From Planococcus kocurii (GTDB lineage Bacteria > Bacillota > Bacilli > Bacillales_A > Planococcaceae), in NCBI RefSeq assembly GCF_001465835.2, contig NZ_CP013661.2:992001-1056000 (forward strand): a stretch of DNA of 64,000 bases, read 5' to 3'. The notes under the pieces are model-generated. The model was not told where the DNA came from. It was given only the letters and a program-made list of their open reading frames with translations, and ran no database searches. The position numbers and the translations under genes are program-made. Positions 1 through 8,295 of the stretch are shown here, piece after piece; the stretch's first letter is position 1; every line of letters starts with the position of its first letter.

Positions 1-103
1 AACAAAACTCGAGGCAAATGCTACAACACCGAAAATGCCAACAGATACTTTAAATTTTGCTGTATCTGGTTTTACGAATCGCGCTGTAAAGGAAATCTCT
101 TGT
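1..103. other. Left-edge sequence without an assigned gene
   Basis: No complete gene is visible before the nuclease gene. On the minus strand an open frame from about position 96 to the edge reads hydrophobic toward the window end (a segment ending like KVSVGIFGVVAFASSFV) but has no ATG, GTG or TTG start, so it may be a gene running off the left edge or chance. The opposite strand is also open for part of the stretch. I assign nothing. Confidence 0.3.
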
Positions 104-658
104 CTATCCTACCTTCTTTGCCAATAGAATCTCTACCAATTCATCGCGATTTACTAATTTCACTTTATTGCTTCGCGCTAGTTCCGCTGCCGCTTTTGTG
201 AAAAAACTATTGGTAACCACCCATGCTTCATTTGCTCCGTAATGCAGTTTTGCTGCGGAAATTTCTTGCACGGCTTTGATGCCAACATTACTTTTATATC
301 GCTTTGCCTGCACAGCAATTTTTTGCGATCCTTTTTCCAAAATAAGGTCTGCCCCGTAATCGCCCGTATAAGGCGTTTTACGAACTGCATATCCTTCAGC
401 CTTGTAACGGAGACGCAGAAACTCTTCAAATTCTGCCCCCGACATTGCATCCACTTGCAAAATACCTGACGCATTTAATTTCTTCTGCTTATTGTTTTGA
501 ATGGTCTTTACGATTGCTAGCATGCCAACAAAGCCGACAGCAAATACAGCGACCGTTGCTGTGAGTGACTGTGTGTAAACAAATGTGATTGCGCTACTAA
601 GCATTAAAACTGCCATTAGCAGTTCTGATAGATTATCTTTCTTTTTCTTTCTGGCCAT
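104..658 (-). CDS. Membrane-anchored Mrr-type restriction endonuclease-like protein
   Basis: A 184-residue protein. A short Lys-rich N-terminus is followed by two predicted membrane helices (about 12-31 and 34-53), then an Mrr/RecB-like nuclease fold. Seen residues: Asp104 in YTGDYGADLIL and the QAK motif Gln117-Lys119, the usual metal-binding D...QxK core, with a Glu-rich helix before it. The family cleaves DNA, often modified DNA; membrane anchoring is common in this small subgroup and its biological role is not settled. It is a lone gene, with no methyltransferase next to it inside the window. The ATG at 658 is preceded by AAGGAAGTTTCCC. The fold is well supported; a role in DNA defence is inferred. 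Confidence 0.8.
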   Translation of the reverse strand: MARKKKKDNLSELLMAVLMLSSAITFVYTQSLTATVAVFAVGFVGMLAIVKTIQNNKQKKLNASGILQVDAMSGAEFEEFLRLRYKAEGYAVRKTPYTGDYGADLILEKGSQKIAVQAKRYKSNVGIKAVQEISAAKLHYGANEAWVVTNSFFTKAAAELARSNKVKLVNRDELVEILLAKKVG

Positions 659-894
659 GGGAAACTTCCTTTTTTAAAAATAAAATTTTATTTCTAGTTA
701 CTATTCATAAGTTTGTTTAAAAAAGAGTAGTTCAACTCAATAAACTAGGACAGTGAAGAAATCACTCCAATGTGTAGTGACTGCGACATAACATTTCCTA
801 TATGTCTCTTCTCTTTAACGACATTAAATTGCTCTCTATCGATTATGCAATGAGTTTCATTATAATTTGAACGTTTTCTTATTACTTCAATCAT

Positions 895-1248
895 TCAATT
901 CAAATCAAACTTCTGCTTCAACCTTTTCACAATGTCTGCTTCTTTGCTTTGAATAAATTGGTTACCTAATTGTTTCACTAGGACATTAATCTCTTTAGTC
1001 ATTTCTTTCTTCATTAACAATTGGTTAATTATTTGACCATTAGCTGCAAACTCTCTACCAACTAAATCGTCTAAAGAAATACTATATAGATCAGCTAGTT
1101 TGATCATTAATCTCAGAGGTGGTTCTGTAGTACCCACCTCAAATTTCCCATAAACTGCTTTAGTAATCTTTAAATGCTCTGCAACGATTTGATGTGACAA
1201 TTTGTTCTGTAAGCGAAGTGATTTTAGGTTCTCAGTTAGTTTTGTCAT
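895..1248 (-). CDS. XRE-family helix-turn-helix regulator
   Basis: A 117-residue DNA-binding protein. The Cro/C1-type helix-turn-helix covers about residues 5-60 (pattern NLKSLRLQNKLSHQIVAEHL...GKFEVGTTEPPLRLMIKLADLYSISLDDLVG). The C-terminal 50 residues are helical and charged and could mediate dimerisation. The ATG follows AAGGAGCAAACCG, a strong ribosome site. It stands alone, so its targets cannot be deduced. It is 236 bp from the Mrr-like gene on the same strand, which may or may not be co-transcribed. The fold call is firm, the function generic. Confidence 0.85.
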   Translation of the reverse strand: MTKLTENLKSLRLQNKLSHQIVAEHLKITKAVYGKFEVGTTEPPLRLMIKLADLYSISLDDLVGREFAANGQIINQLLMKKEMTKEINVLVKQLGNQFIQSKEADIVKRLKQKFDLN

Positions 1249-1394
1249 CGGTTTGCTCCTTGAGTTTTTTTGTGATGTAGTTAAAATCGCCTTCCTAATT
1301 AATAAGACCTAACTAATGATTCAATAGTATCACATCAAGCATCTATTACTAACTAAATTTTTACTGATTTTGTAAATATTATTTCTCTTTTAAA

Positions 1395-1433
1395 AATGCC
1401 TCACCCTGGATATGCATTCCAGGGTGAGGCATT
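1395..1433 (-). terminator. Rho-independent terminator after the gntP-glxK operon
   Basis: Perfect 16-bp stem AATGCCTCACCCTGGA with a 7-nt loop, flanked by A-rich and T-rich runs on both sides, so it can work in both directions. It lies about 30 bp after the stop of the GntP-type permease on the minus strand. Confidence 0.85.
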
Positions 1434-1464
1434 TTTCATTTATACAGTTATTTGTACTACCCCA

Positions 1465-2814
1465 TCAAACTAAAATTGTCCACAAGATCATCGTGAAGAC
1501 AATCGTCGTTACACCTTGCAACAAAGTCGCCATTGTTTGCGCTTTGTAGGCTTCCGTTACTTTCATGCCTGTAAACTGTGTGATAACCCAGAAAAAGCTA
1601 TCGTTAACATGACTCACTGTCATTGCGCCTGCCCCAATCGCCATCACGACAAGCGCCAGTGGTACTGCGCCTTCGATGCCGAGCGTCGGCAACAGCGGTG
1701 CCATCAACGTTGACGTGATAACCAGTGCTGCTGTTGAAGAACCTTGAGCGGTTTTTAATGCCGCTGCAATAATGAATGGAATGAGTAAGAACAACGAGCC
1801 ACCAGCAAGTGCTGTCATGTCCATTCCCGCTATCAAATCTGCCACACCTGAATTGCTAATAACTCGTCCGAATGCGCCACCTGCTCCAGTAATTAATAGA
1901 ATAGGTGCTGCACCGACGATTCCTTCGCCAATCCACCCAGATAAGGTTTCTTCGTTCCATTTTGGCAGTAATAAGAGCGCTGCTAAGACACCAAATAATA
2001 GCGCCACTGTTGGTGATCCTAAAAATTTCAATAAACTTGTCAGCCCACCATCACCACCAAGAATACCGGCAACAGACCCTGCTCCGATCAATACCAATGG
2101 TAGAACAATCGGCAAGAAGGCTTTAAATGTAGAAGGCATTTTCCCAAATGATTTAATGACTTCTTCGTAGCTCAATTCGCCGTCTTCTAAAGTATCATCA
2201 GGCACTTCGATTTTGGCAGCGACTTTAACAGCCCAAAGATACCCGACAACTGCTGCTGGAATTGCGACGACTAAACCGATTAAGATAATTGTCCCTAAGT
2301 AATTTTCAGCACCTAAGTTACCAGCTGCAGCAATTGGTCCTGGTGTTGGCGGTACCAAAGTATGGGTTGCGTATAAACCAGTTGCGAGCGCCACTGACAT
2401 CGAAGCCATGGATACTTTCGCACGTCTTGCTAAGGCTTTTCGTAAACTCGATAAAATAATAAATCCAGAATCACAAAACACAGGAATTGATACGATAAAG
2501 CCAATAATCGACATCGCTAGTTGCGGTCGCTTTTCACCAATCAAACGCAATACCACTTCTGCCATCCGGTAAGCTGCACCGGATTTCTCTAAAATAACAC
2601 CGATAATTGTTCCGGCAACAATGACAATCCCGATATTGGTCATCAACCCGCCAAAGCCTTCGTTAACGTTCAGTACAACGTCAGCTAGCGGCATACCGGA
2701 CGCGATGCCCATAAAAAATGCGCCGATTAATAACGATAAGAACGGATGAACTTTGAATACAGCAGTTAACAACACAACCAAGATGACACTTAACGCAATA
2801 ACGAAAAACAACAT
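1465..2814 (-). CDS. GntP-family permease, probably for glycerate/gluconate-type acids
   Basis: A 449-residue integral membrane protein of the GntP family, with about a dozen hydrophobic segments and the family's glycine-rich stretches (for example near GFIVSIPVFCDSGFIIL and GLYATHTLVPPTPGP). GntP members are proton symporters for gluconate, D-glycerate and similar sugar acids. The start codon is one base after the TAA of glycerate kinase, and its ribosome site AAGGGGTG lies inside the end of that gene, so the two are translationally coupled. The partnership with glycerate kinase makes D-glycerate the best substrate guess (inference). The opposing CdaR gene is the likely regulator. Confidence 0.88.
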   Translation of the reverse strand: MLFFVIALSVILVVLLTAVFKVHPFLSLLIGAFFMGIASGMPLADVVLNVNEGFGGLMTNIGIVIVAGTIIGVILEKSGAAYRMAEVVLRLIGEKRPQLAMSIIGFIVSIPVFCDSGFIILSSLRKALARRAKVSMASMSVALATGLYATHTLVPPTPGPIAAAGNLGAENYLGTIILIGLVVAIPAAVVGYLWAVKVAAKIEVPDDTLEDGELSYEEVIKSFGKMPSTFKAFLPIVLPLVLIGAGSVAGILGGDGGLTSLLKFLGSPTVALLFGVLAALLLLPKWNEETLSGWIGEGIVGAAPILLITGAGGAFGRVISNSGVADLIAGMDMTALAGGSLFLLIPFIIAAALKTAQGSSTAALVITSTLMAPLLPTLGIEGAVPLALVVMAIGAGAMTVSHVNDSFFWVITQFTGMKVTEAYKAQTMATLLQGVTTIVFTMILWTILV

Positions 2815-2815
2815 G

Positions 2816-3958
2816 TTAACACCCCTTTTGGTTTTCTATATAGTTTTTAACGACTGTTTTGGTTTTTATTTTCAATTGGTTATAGGCATCGGCTACCGCT
2901 CGTTCTGCCGATACGGTGTCACTGACAATCGAGTGAATTTCGGTGAAATAAGGCTCTAGTAACTCTGTACTTTCCGGTTCAACCATCCCCGAAATTAAAA
3001 TCACTGGAGTCCCCGTTCTTTTTGCAGCTTCAGCAATCCCTAAAGGGGTTTTTCCCGATAAAGTTTGACTATCACTTTTCCCTTCTCCGGTCACAATCAA
3101 ATCGACCGTTTCCAAATGATTTTGAAATGCAATCGCTTCAAGTACGACATCAACACCACGCTGCATATTACCTGCAAAAAACGCTTGCATCGCGCCACCA
3201 GCACCACCTGCTGCACCGGCACCTTTTTTATGATGAAGTGCCGTTCCAGTAAGTCGCTCGACAACATCTCCAAAATTTTGTAGATTGCTATCGAGTTGCT
3301 CGACTGCTTCTGGAGACGCTCCTTTTTGTGGACCGAATACTGCAGAAGCTCCTTGTTCACCGATTAAGACATTCTCTACGTCGCAGGCAATTAGAAACGT
3401 ACTTTCCGCAATGCGCGGATCAAAATGACTACGATCAATTTCAGCAAGTTCACCGAGTGCGCCCCCACCCCTTCTTAAACGTTGCCCACTGCGGTCTAGA
3501 AAAGTCATACCAAGAGCTTCTAGCATTCCTGCTCCTCCGTCATTGGTAGCACTGCCGCCAAGTCCAATGATAAAGCTTCGGAAACCAGCATCTAAAGCGT
3601 GACAGATCAGTTCTCCTGTACCGAATGACGAAGTCTTGAACGGATTTCGTTGCTCTATTTTCAATAAGGTCAGTCCAGAAGCTTCTGCGATTTCGATAAC
3701 GCATATTTGATCGTCACCAAGAATTCCGTAACGAGCGGTAATTCTACGGCCAAGCGGATCCTCGACGTCGTGCGTGATCAATTTGCCACCTGTCGCCTCG
3801 ACCATGGCCGTCATCGTTCCTTCCCCGCCGTCTGCTGCCGGTAGCAAGACGACTTCTATCTCACGACCCAGTTCCTGTATGGCTTCTGCCATTGCTTGTG
3901 CGGCTGTTGTAGCAGACAAACTGCCTTTAAATGAATCGGGTGCTACTATAATTTTCAA
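2816..3958 (-). CDS. glxK: Glycerate kinase (GlxK/GarK family)
   Basis: A 380-residue cytoplasmic kinase, the normal length for the family, that phosphorylates D-glycerate (to 2-phosphoglycerate in most GlxK/GarK members), feeding glycolysis. Family signatures: the N-terminus MKIIVAPDSFKGSLSA and the glycine-rich GLGGSATNDGGAGMLEALG motif near residue 130. The ATG follows TAAGGAGGTTTTAGAG. It is first in a two-gene operon with the GntP-type permease, one base apart. A divergent CdaR-type activator lies 133 bp away and a cre-like site sits between them, suggesting induction by hydroxy/diacids and glucose repression. Confidence 0.93.
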   Translation of the reverse strand: MKIIVAPDSFKGSLSATTAAQAMAEAIQELGREIEVVLLPAADGGEGTMTAMVEATGGKLITHDVEDPLGRRITARYGILGDDQICVIEIAEASGLTLLKIEQRNPFKTSSFGTGELICHALDAGFRSFIIGLGGSATNDGGAGMLEALGMTFLDRSGQRLRRGGGALGELAEIDRSHFDPRIAESTFLIACDVENVLIGEQGASAVFGPQKGASPEAVEQLDSNLQNFGDVVERLTGTALHHKKGAGAAGGAGGAMQAFFAGNMQRGVDVVLEAIAFQNHLETVDLIVTGEGKSDSQTLSGKTPLGIAEAAKRTGTPVILISGMVEPESTELLEPYFTEIHSIVSDTVSAERAVADAYNQLKIKTKTVVKNYIENQKGC

Positions 3959-3983
3959 TCTCTAAAACCTCCTTACCCTATTA

Positions 3984-3997
3984 GTAAAGCGCTTACA
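3984..3997. promoter_or_regulatory. cre-like CcpA site in the glxK-cdaR intergenic region
   Basis: GTAAAGCGCTTACA matches the catabolite-responsive element consensus TGWAARCGYTWWCA at 12 of 14 positions; only the first two bases differ. It sits 26 bp upstream of the glxK start, where a bound CcpA would block transcription of glxK-gntP. Prediction only. Confidence 0.5.
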
Positions 3998-4091
3998 TAA
4001 AATTATAATGAAAAAGAAGCCAATATACATTATACTGACGGTATGGATTTTTGACGAAATATTTAGAATATATATACACAGAGGAGTATTT

Positions 4092-5168
4092 ATGATTACA
4101 AAACAGCTGGCGGAGGAAATTGTAGAACAAACCATGATCCGATTAAACCGCAACTTAAACGTTATGGATACCAACGGCATGATTTTGGCTTCAGGAGAAA
4201 CCGAGCGGATTGAAAAAATTCATGAGGCCGCAGCTCAAGTCGCTAAAAGCGGTGAAACCTTGTGGATTAAAGAAACGGATTTAGCAGCTTGGCATGGCGT
4301 CAAACCCGGCGTCAACTTACCGATTTATTTTCAAGAAAAACTTGTGGGGGTCATCGGGATTACAGGTAACCCAGAAGAGCTCAAAGAAATCTCGACGCTC
4401 GTTCAATTGACGACAGAAATGATGGTCCATCAATCACTGATTACCTCTCATATTGAATGGAATCGTAAGCGCAATGAATTGATTTTTGATGAACTGACCA
4501 GTGGCAATCCTTTGTCTGCCGCTGTCCATGAACGGATTTCACAAATGAGACTCGACCAAAACACGTCATTTATCACGCTATTAATTGAAATAAAAAAATC
4601 TCCTTCACTTTCTCGCAGAATTATCGAACAGCTCGAAAGCCATTTCGATGGTCAAACGATTGTTACGGGTCACTCGCAACTAAACGAAATCTTCCTATTG
4701 ATGAAGAACGATGAACCGGCAAACCTTCAACAAAAATTAACTACCCTGCTCCAAATACTGCAACAAACGGCACTCGTTAGAATGGGTGTCGGCGTAACAG
4801 TCAGTAGCATTCTGGATACCCGAACTTCTTATCTCGCGGCAAAAAACGCATTGGATTTCGGAAAGCCTGATCAGTCGCTCGTTTATTTTGAAGACGTGGA
4901 ATTGATAGCGCTATTAAAACATAATCCGCATGTCGAGCTCGAAAATTTTACCAATAGAATACTAGTAGATTTGAACGATTCCTTATGCCAAACACTGGTT
5001 ATGTACTTTATCTGCAACAAAAACAGCGCAGAAACCGCTGACTGCTTAAAAGTTCACCGCCATACTTTGAGTTACCGGCTAAAAAAAATCTATGATGCAA
5101 CCGGATTAGATCCGACTAATTTTCAAGACGCAGTTGTACTACATTTGGCACTGACGTTGCGGGATTGA
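4092..5168 (+). CDS. cdaR: CdaR-type sugar-diacid/glycerate regulator
   Basis: A 358-residue transcriptional regulator. The N-terminal ~130 residues match the sugar-diacid recognition domain (MITKQLAEEIVEQTMIRLNR... and a conserved GVIGITGNPEE segment). A GGDEF-like linker domain follows, and the C-terminal ~55 residues form a PucR-type helix-turn-helix (TADCLKVHRHTLSYRLKKI). Family members sense glycerate or diacids and activate glycerate/galactarate genes; the divergent glxK-gntP operon is the obvious target. I use the ATG at 4092 because GAGGAG lies 5 bp upstream; an in-frame ATG at 4008 has no ribosome site and would extend across the promoter region. Confidence 0.88.
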   Translation: MITKQLAEEIVEQTMIRLNRNLNVMDTNGMILASGETERIEKIHEAAAQVAKSGETLWIKETDLAAWHGVKPGVNLPIYFQEKLVGVIGITGNPEELKEISTLVQLTTEMMVHQSLITSHIEWNRKRNELIFDELTSGNPLSAAVHERISQMRLDQNTSFITLLIEIKKSPSLSRRIIEQLESHFDGQTIVTGHSQLNEIFLLMKNDEPANLQQKLTTLLQILQQTALVRMGVGVTVSSILDTRTSYLAAKNALDFGKPDQSLVYFEDVELIALLKHNPHVELENFTNRILVDLNDSLCQTLVMYFICNKNSAETADCLKVHRHTLSYRLKKIYDATGLDPTNFQDAVVLHLALTLRD

Positions 5169-5209
5169 GTTGTCTTAAAATACTTTGCGACTTTCTTTCA
5201 TATAAAAAA

Positions 5210-5244
5210 ACTCCAGCCACCTGCTTGAACAAGGTTTCTGGAGT
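5210..5244 (+). terminator. Terminator after cdaR
   Basis: Stem ACTCCAG/CTGGAGT with an inner ACCT/AGGT pairing, preceded by a run of A and followed by TCTTCTAT. It may also terminate the small minus-strand gene at 5294-5437, for which the A-run becomes a T-tract. Confidence 0.7.
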
Positions 5245-5293
5245 CTTCTATACGCCAACTGCATAGACAGTTTCATTTGCTCAACAAAACGAT

Positions 5294-5437
5294 TCAAGAT
5301 TTTTTCTCCAAATCATCCATTCTCTTTTCCAGTTTGGTTAGTTTACTCGTTGCTGTAGTACTTAAAATAAATCCAATCAGGCCGAAAGAGAATCCTGTCA
5401 TTCCAAAAGTAAATCCCAAAATTGCAAAAGACTCCAA
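5294..5437 (-). CDS. Small membrane protein with C-terminal coiled coil (47 aa)
   Basis: A 47-codon ORF with a TTG start and AAGGGG at the right distance upstream. The N-terminal ~27 residues are hydrophobic and Gly/Phe-rich (ILGFTFGMTGFSFGLIGFIL), one membrane helix. The C-terminal 18 residues (SKLTKLEKRMDDLEKKS) form a heptad-like charged helix. This helix-plus-short-coiled-coil layout is common among uncharacterised Bacillales miniproteins. Its 3' end faces the hairpin at 5210-5244. Function unknown. The clean hydrophobic/charged split plus a good ribosome site is why I regard it as real rather than the overlapping plus-strand frame. Confidence 0.6.
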   Translation of the reverse strand: MESFAILGFTFGMTGFSFGLIGFILSTTATSKLTKLEKRMDDLEKKS

Positions 5438-5552
5438 AGTAATTCCCCTTAACTTTTGTATTCTTGAGTCACTATCTCCAATTATGTTTTATTCGCAACA
5501 CATTTGTTGATTACAAAAAGAGCAAATTAGAACATCGATCGTTTTGTCGAAA

Positions 5553-6332
5553 TCAATTCCCAATCCGTAACGCCTTGTCTTTGTTCTGCAATACTGCCAC
5601 AATACTCAATGCTGCAAGAAGACTGGTCTTCGGATTGTTTGGCATCGGATTATTTTCTACTTTTAGTTCCATGCGTCCAAAATCCCCTATCGCTTCAATG
5701 GTGTGGGTATTTCGTACAACTTTCGGATCGACGATAACCCGTACGATGGTTTTCTCAACGCCAATTCCAGCAAGTGCCAGCGTCATTGCGACATTAACAT
5801 TTTTCGGGAATTTCTCGACAGCTTGATAAGCAGAGCCTTCAAATATCACTTTCTCTTCACTGGCTTCGATACCAAGAGATGCTGGTGATTTTCGTGTCGT
5901 GATTCGAACTTGGTTTAAGCCTCCAGTTGCTTTAGCCGATTGCAATACGTCTAATCCGCCAATTGCGCCAGATGGCAAGAAAACTTGCGTGCCTACAGAC
6001 TCAGCTAATCGATCCACTTCCTCTAAAAAATCGCTATCTTTGAACACGCCAATGCTACTAACAACAAGGTCTTTCTTACAAGTCACTACTTCTTTTGCAT
6101 ATAGACCCGCCACTTCTATCGTCGCTGCCTCTACCACGATATCGAGTGGTATTTCTAAAAATTCGTGAATGTCTGTATGAAAGTCCACACCAAATTGCTC
6201 GCTCAAGTGTGAACCTACTTCTTGATTGCGGCCAAAAATGGCTATGATTTTCCCTTCGATCATCTGATTACTGTTTACCTGTTCTAGTAGAAATGAAGCA
6301 ATGTTACCTGTTCCAATAATTCCGATTTTCAT
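5553..6332 (-). CDS. Aspartate dehydrogenase-like NAD(P)-dependent enzyme
   Basis: A 259-residue enzyme. N-terminal Rossmann fold with GIIGTGNIASF at residues 4-14. The C-terminal domain carries the family hallmark LPSGAIGGLDVL near residue 122. L-aspartate dehydrogenases oxidise aspartate to iminoaspartate; in some bacteria NadX feeds NAD synthesis. No nadA/nadC genes are adjacent, so a catabolic role or a different amino/hydroxy acid substrate is possible. The ATG at 6332 is preferred over one 15 bp upstream because GAGGAGG lies 7 bp before it. The gene is divergent from the SDR gene at 6508. Confidence 0.82.
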   Translation of the reverse strand: MKIGIIGTGNIASFLLEQVNSNQMIEGKIIAIFGRNQEVGSHLSEQFGVDFHTDIHEFLEIPLDIVVEAATIEVAGLYAKEVVTCKKDLVVSSIGVFKDSDFLEEVDRLAESVGTQVFLPSGAIGGLDVLQSAKATGGLNQVRITTRKSPASLGIEASEEKVIFEGSAYQAVEKFPKNVNVAMTLALAGIGVEKTIVRVIVDPKVVRNTHTIEAIGDFGRMELKVENNPMPNNPKTSLLAALSIVAVLQNKDKALRIGN

Positions 6333-6507
6333 AATTGTCCTCCTCACTTTAAACTCACATTTTATGGTATTGCATAAAGTGTAAGCTATTGTCGGTCTCT
6401 TTTACAAATTTTAGAAAAAAATCTATTTCACTGTTTCCTGATTAAGATCAATCACGATAGGGAAAAGAATACTTATAGCAGGTATTTACAGCAGAGGAGG
6501 AAATTTA

Positions 6508-7254
6508 ATGAGTAAAACAGCAATTATTACAGGTGGCGGTAGTGGATTAGGACAATCTGCAGCTTTTTATTTAGCCGAAGAAGGCGTCAATATTTCAGTT
6601 GTCGATATTAGCGAAGAAAGTGGCAACGAAACAGTCGCCAAACTTAAAGAAATAGGCGTTGATGCGATTTTCATTAAAGCGGACGTCTCTAAAGCGGAAG
6701 AAGTCAAAAACTACGTAGACAAAACACTCGAGCATTTCGGCTCGATTGACTATTTTTTCAATAACGCTGGGATTTCTGGTAGTGGTAAGAAATTCCTTGA
6801 AACCGACATCAAAGAAATTGAACAAATTGTAGGCATCAATATGCTTGGCGCTTTGTACGGCTTACGTTATGTCGCTGAAGTTATGGTGAAAAACGGCGGC
6901 GGCTCAATTGTCAACACCGCTTCAAGTGCTGGCGTCATTGGCCAAGCTTCTGTCGTGACTTACGGTGCAACTAAGCATGGCATTGTGGGTATGACCAAAA
7001 GCCTTGTTGCCGAGTACGCTAAAGACGGACTTCGCGTAAATGCCATTGCACCTGGACCTATTCAAACACCAATGGTTAAAAAGTTCTTTGAAGATAATCC
7101 AGACATGAAAGAAAGTGCCGAGTCTGGAATTCCGCAAAAACGTCTTGGTAAACCAGAAGATGTTGCAGAACTGGTGACCTTCTTATTAACAAAAGCCGAT
7201 TACATTAACGGTGACACTATCCGTATTGATGGTGGATTCACGAATACAAAATAA
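6508..7254 (+). CDS. Short-chain dehydrogenase/reductase
   Basis: A 248-residue classical SDR. Cofactor motif TGGGSGLGQ at 8-16, NNAG at 85-88, catalytic Ser139/140, Tyr152 and Lys156 (YGATK). Asp33 after the second strand favours NAD(H) over NADP(H). The closest families are labelled glucose 1-dehydrogenase or 3-oxoacyl-ACP reductase, but such labels do not fix the substrate. The start follows AGAGGAGGAAATTTA, an excellent ribosome site. It is a single-gene unit ended by a strong hairpin. By position it could act on a hydroxy or keto acid handled by neighbouring genes, which is speculation. Confidence 0.88.
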   Translation: MSKTAIITGGGSGLGQSAAFYLAEEGVNISVVDISEESGNETVAKLKEIGVDAIFIKADVSKAEEVKNYVDKTLEHFGSIDYFFNNAGISGSGKKFLETDIKEIEQIVGINMLGALYGLRYVAEVMVKNGGGSIVNTASSAGVIGQASVVTYGATKHGIVGMTKSLVAEYAKDGLRVNAIAPGPIQTPMVKKFFEDNPDMKESAESGIPQKRLGKPEDVAELVTFLLTKADYINGDTIRIDGGFTNTK

Positions 7255-7260
7255 ACGAAA

Positions 7261-7296
7261 CAAAACCCGTAGTCAGCTTTTCGACTACGGGTTTTG
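7261..7296. terminator. Bidirectional terminator between SDR and BASS genes
   Basis: Perfect stem CAAAACCCGTAGTC / GACTACGGGTTTTG with an 8-nt loop. A- and T-rich flanks allow it to end both the plus-strand SDR transcript and the minus-strand glcD-BASS transcript. Confidence 0.88.
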
Positions 7297-7311
7297 TGTT
7301 GGCCGTTAAAG

Positions 7312-8295
7312 TTACACATTATCTATTTTAACTTCAGGTACTCTTTTTACGTTGACTAGCTTTTCCTTTTGCGAAGGATTCTTCGACCAAATTGTGGCCA
7401 AAATCGGACCAGAGATATTATGCCAAATTGCGCCCCAAACACTTGGTAACGCAGCAAGCGGGCCAAAGTGAGCCGTGGCTAACGCGACTCCTAAACCAGA
7501 GTTTTGCATACCGACTTCCAGTGAAATAGCACGACGATCCACTTCGTCGAGCCCCATCGCCATTGCCGTTAAATAACCAAGCATTAAGCCAAAACTATTG
7601 TGTAAAAAGACCGCTAAGAAAACAACAAATCCTGAACTGATGACGTTTTCTGCATTAGCTGCTGTAACAGCTGACACAATAATCAAGATCGCGGCAACTG
7701 AAATAAGGGGAATCACTGAAATTGTTTGTTTGACCACTTTTGGCATTAGCTTTTGAACCAATAGACCAAGTACAATCGGCACGATGATCACTTGAATGAT
7801 GGACACAAACATAGATACTGGATTTACAGGAAGCCATTGTCCCGCTAACAGGAGTAACAATAAGGGTGTCATAATCGGTGCCATTAAGGTCGATAACGAG
7901 GTCATAGCAACAGACAATGCCAAATTTCCTTTTGCCAAATACACCATAACGTTCGACGCGGTTCCTCCTGGTACGCAACCTAACAAAACAAGTCCAGCTG
8001 CTAATTCAGCAGGCAAATTTAGTAGATACGCAATACCAAATGCAGCGAACGGCATAACCAAAAATTGTGCAGCCACCCCAACGAAAACTGGACGCGGACT
8101 TTTCGCAATAATTTTAAAGTCTACAGGCTTTAACGTTAATCCCATACCAAACATCACGACACCTAGAAGAATCGTAATGTAACTGCCTAAGCCCACAAAC
8201 GCAGACGGAAACAAAAAGGCAACGAGTGCAATCAAAATGACCCAAACCGCAAAGTATTTTCCAGCTATGTTACTCAATCCATTGAGAACTTTCAT
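7312..8295 (-). CDS. Bile acid:sodium symporter (BASS) family transporter
   Basis: A 327-residue membrane protein with about nine or ten hydrophobic helices. The BASS core is recognisable from VMFGMGLTLKP and LVLLGCVPGGTASNVMVYLAKGNLALSVAMTSLSTLMAPIMTPLL, the conserved unwound-helix region that lines the sodium and substrate site in this fold. Bacterial BASS proteins carry organic acids as well as bile acids, and plant members move pyruvate or glycolate. The start overlaps the stop of the GlcD-type oxidase by 4 bp, so the two are one operon. I infer import of the hydroxy-acid substrate of that oxidase. Confidence 0.88.
   Translation of the reverse strand: MKVLNGLSNIAGKYFAVWVILIALVAFLFPSAFVGLGSYITILLGVVMFGMGLTLKPVDFKIIAKSPRPVFVGVAAQFLVMPFAAFGIAYLLNLPAELAAGLVLLGCVPGGTASNVMVYLAKGNLALSVAMTSLSTLMAPIMTPLLLLLLAGQWLPVNPVSMFVSIIQVIIVPIVLGLLVQKLMPKVVKQTISVIPLISVAAILIIVSAVTAANAENVISSGFVVFLAVFLHNSFGLMLGYLTAMAMGLDEVDRRAISLEVGMQNSGLGVALATAHFGPLAALPSVWGAIWHNISGPILATIWSKNPSQKEKLVNVKRVPEVKIDNV

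Noticed and set aside
1772..2170. 132-codon open frame antisense to the GntP-type permease
   Set aside because: Pro/Ser-rich translation mirrors the permease codons; no ribosome site.
5277..5510. 77-codon plus-strand frame downstream of cdaR
   Set aside because: No ribosome site; the minus-strand 47-aa frame in the same place has a good site and a sensible protein composition.
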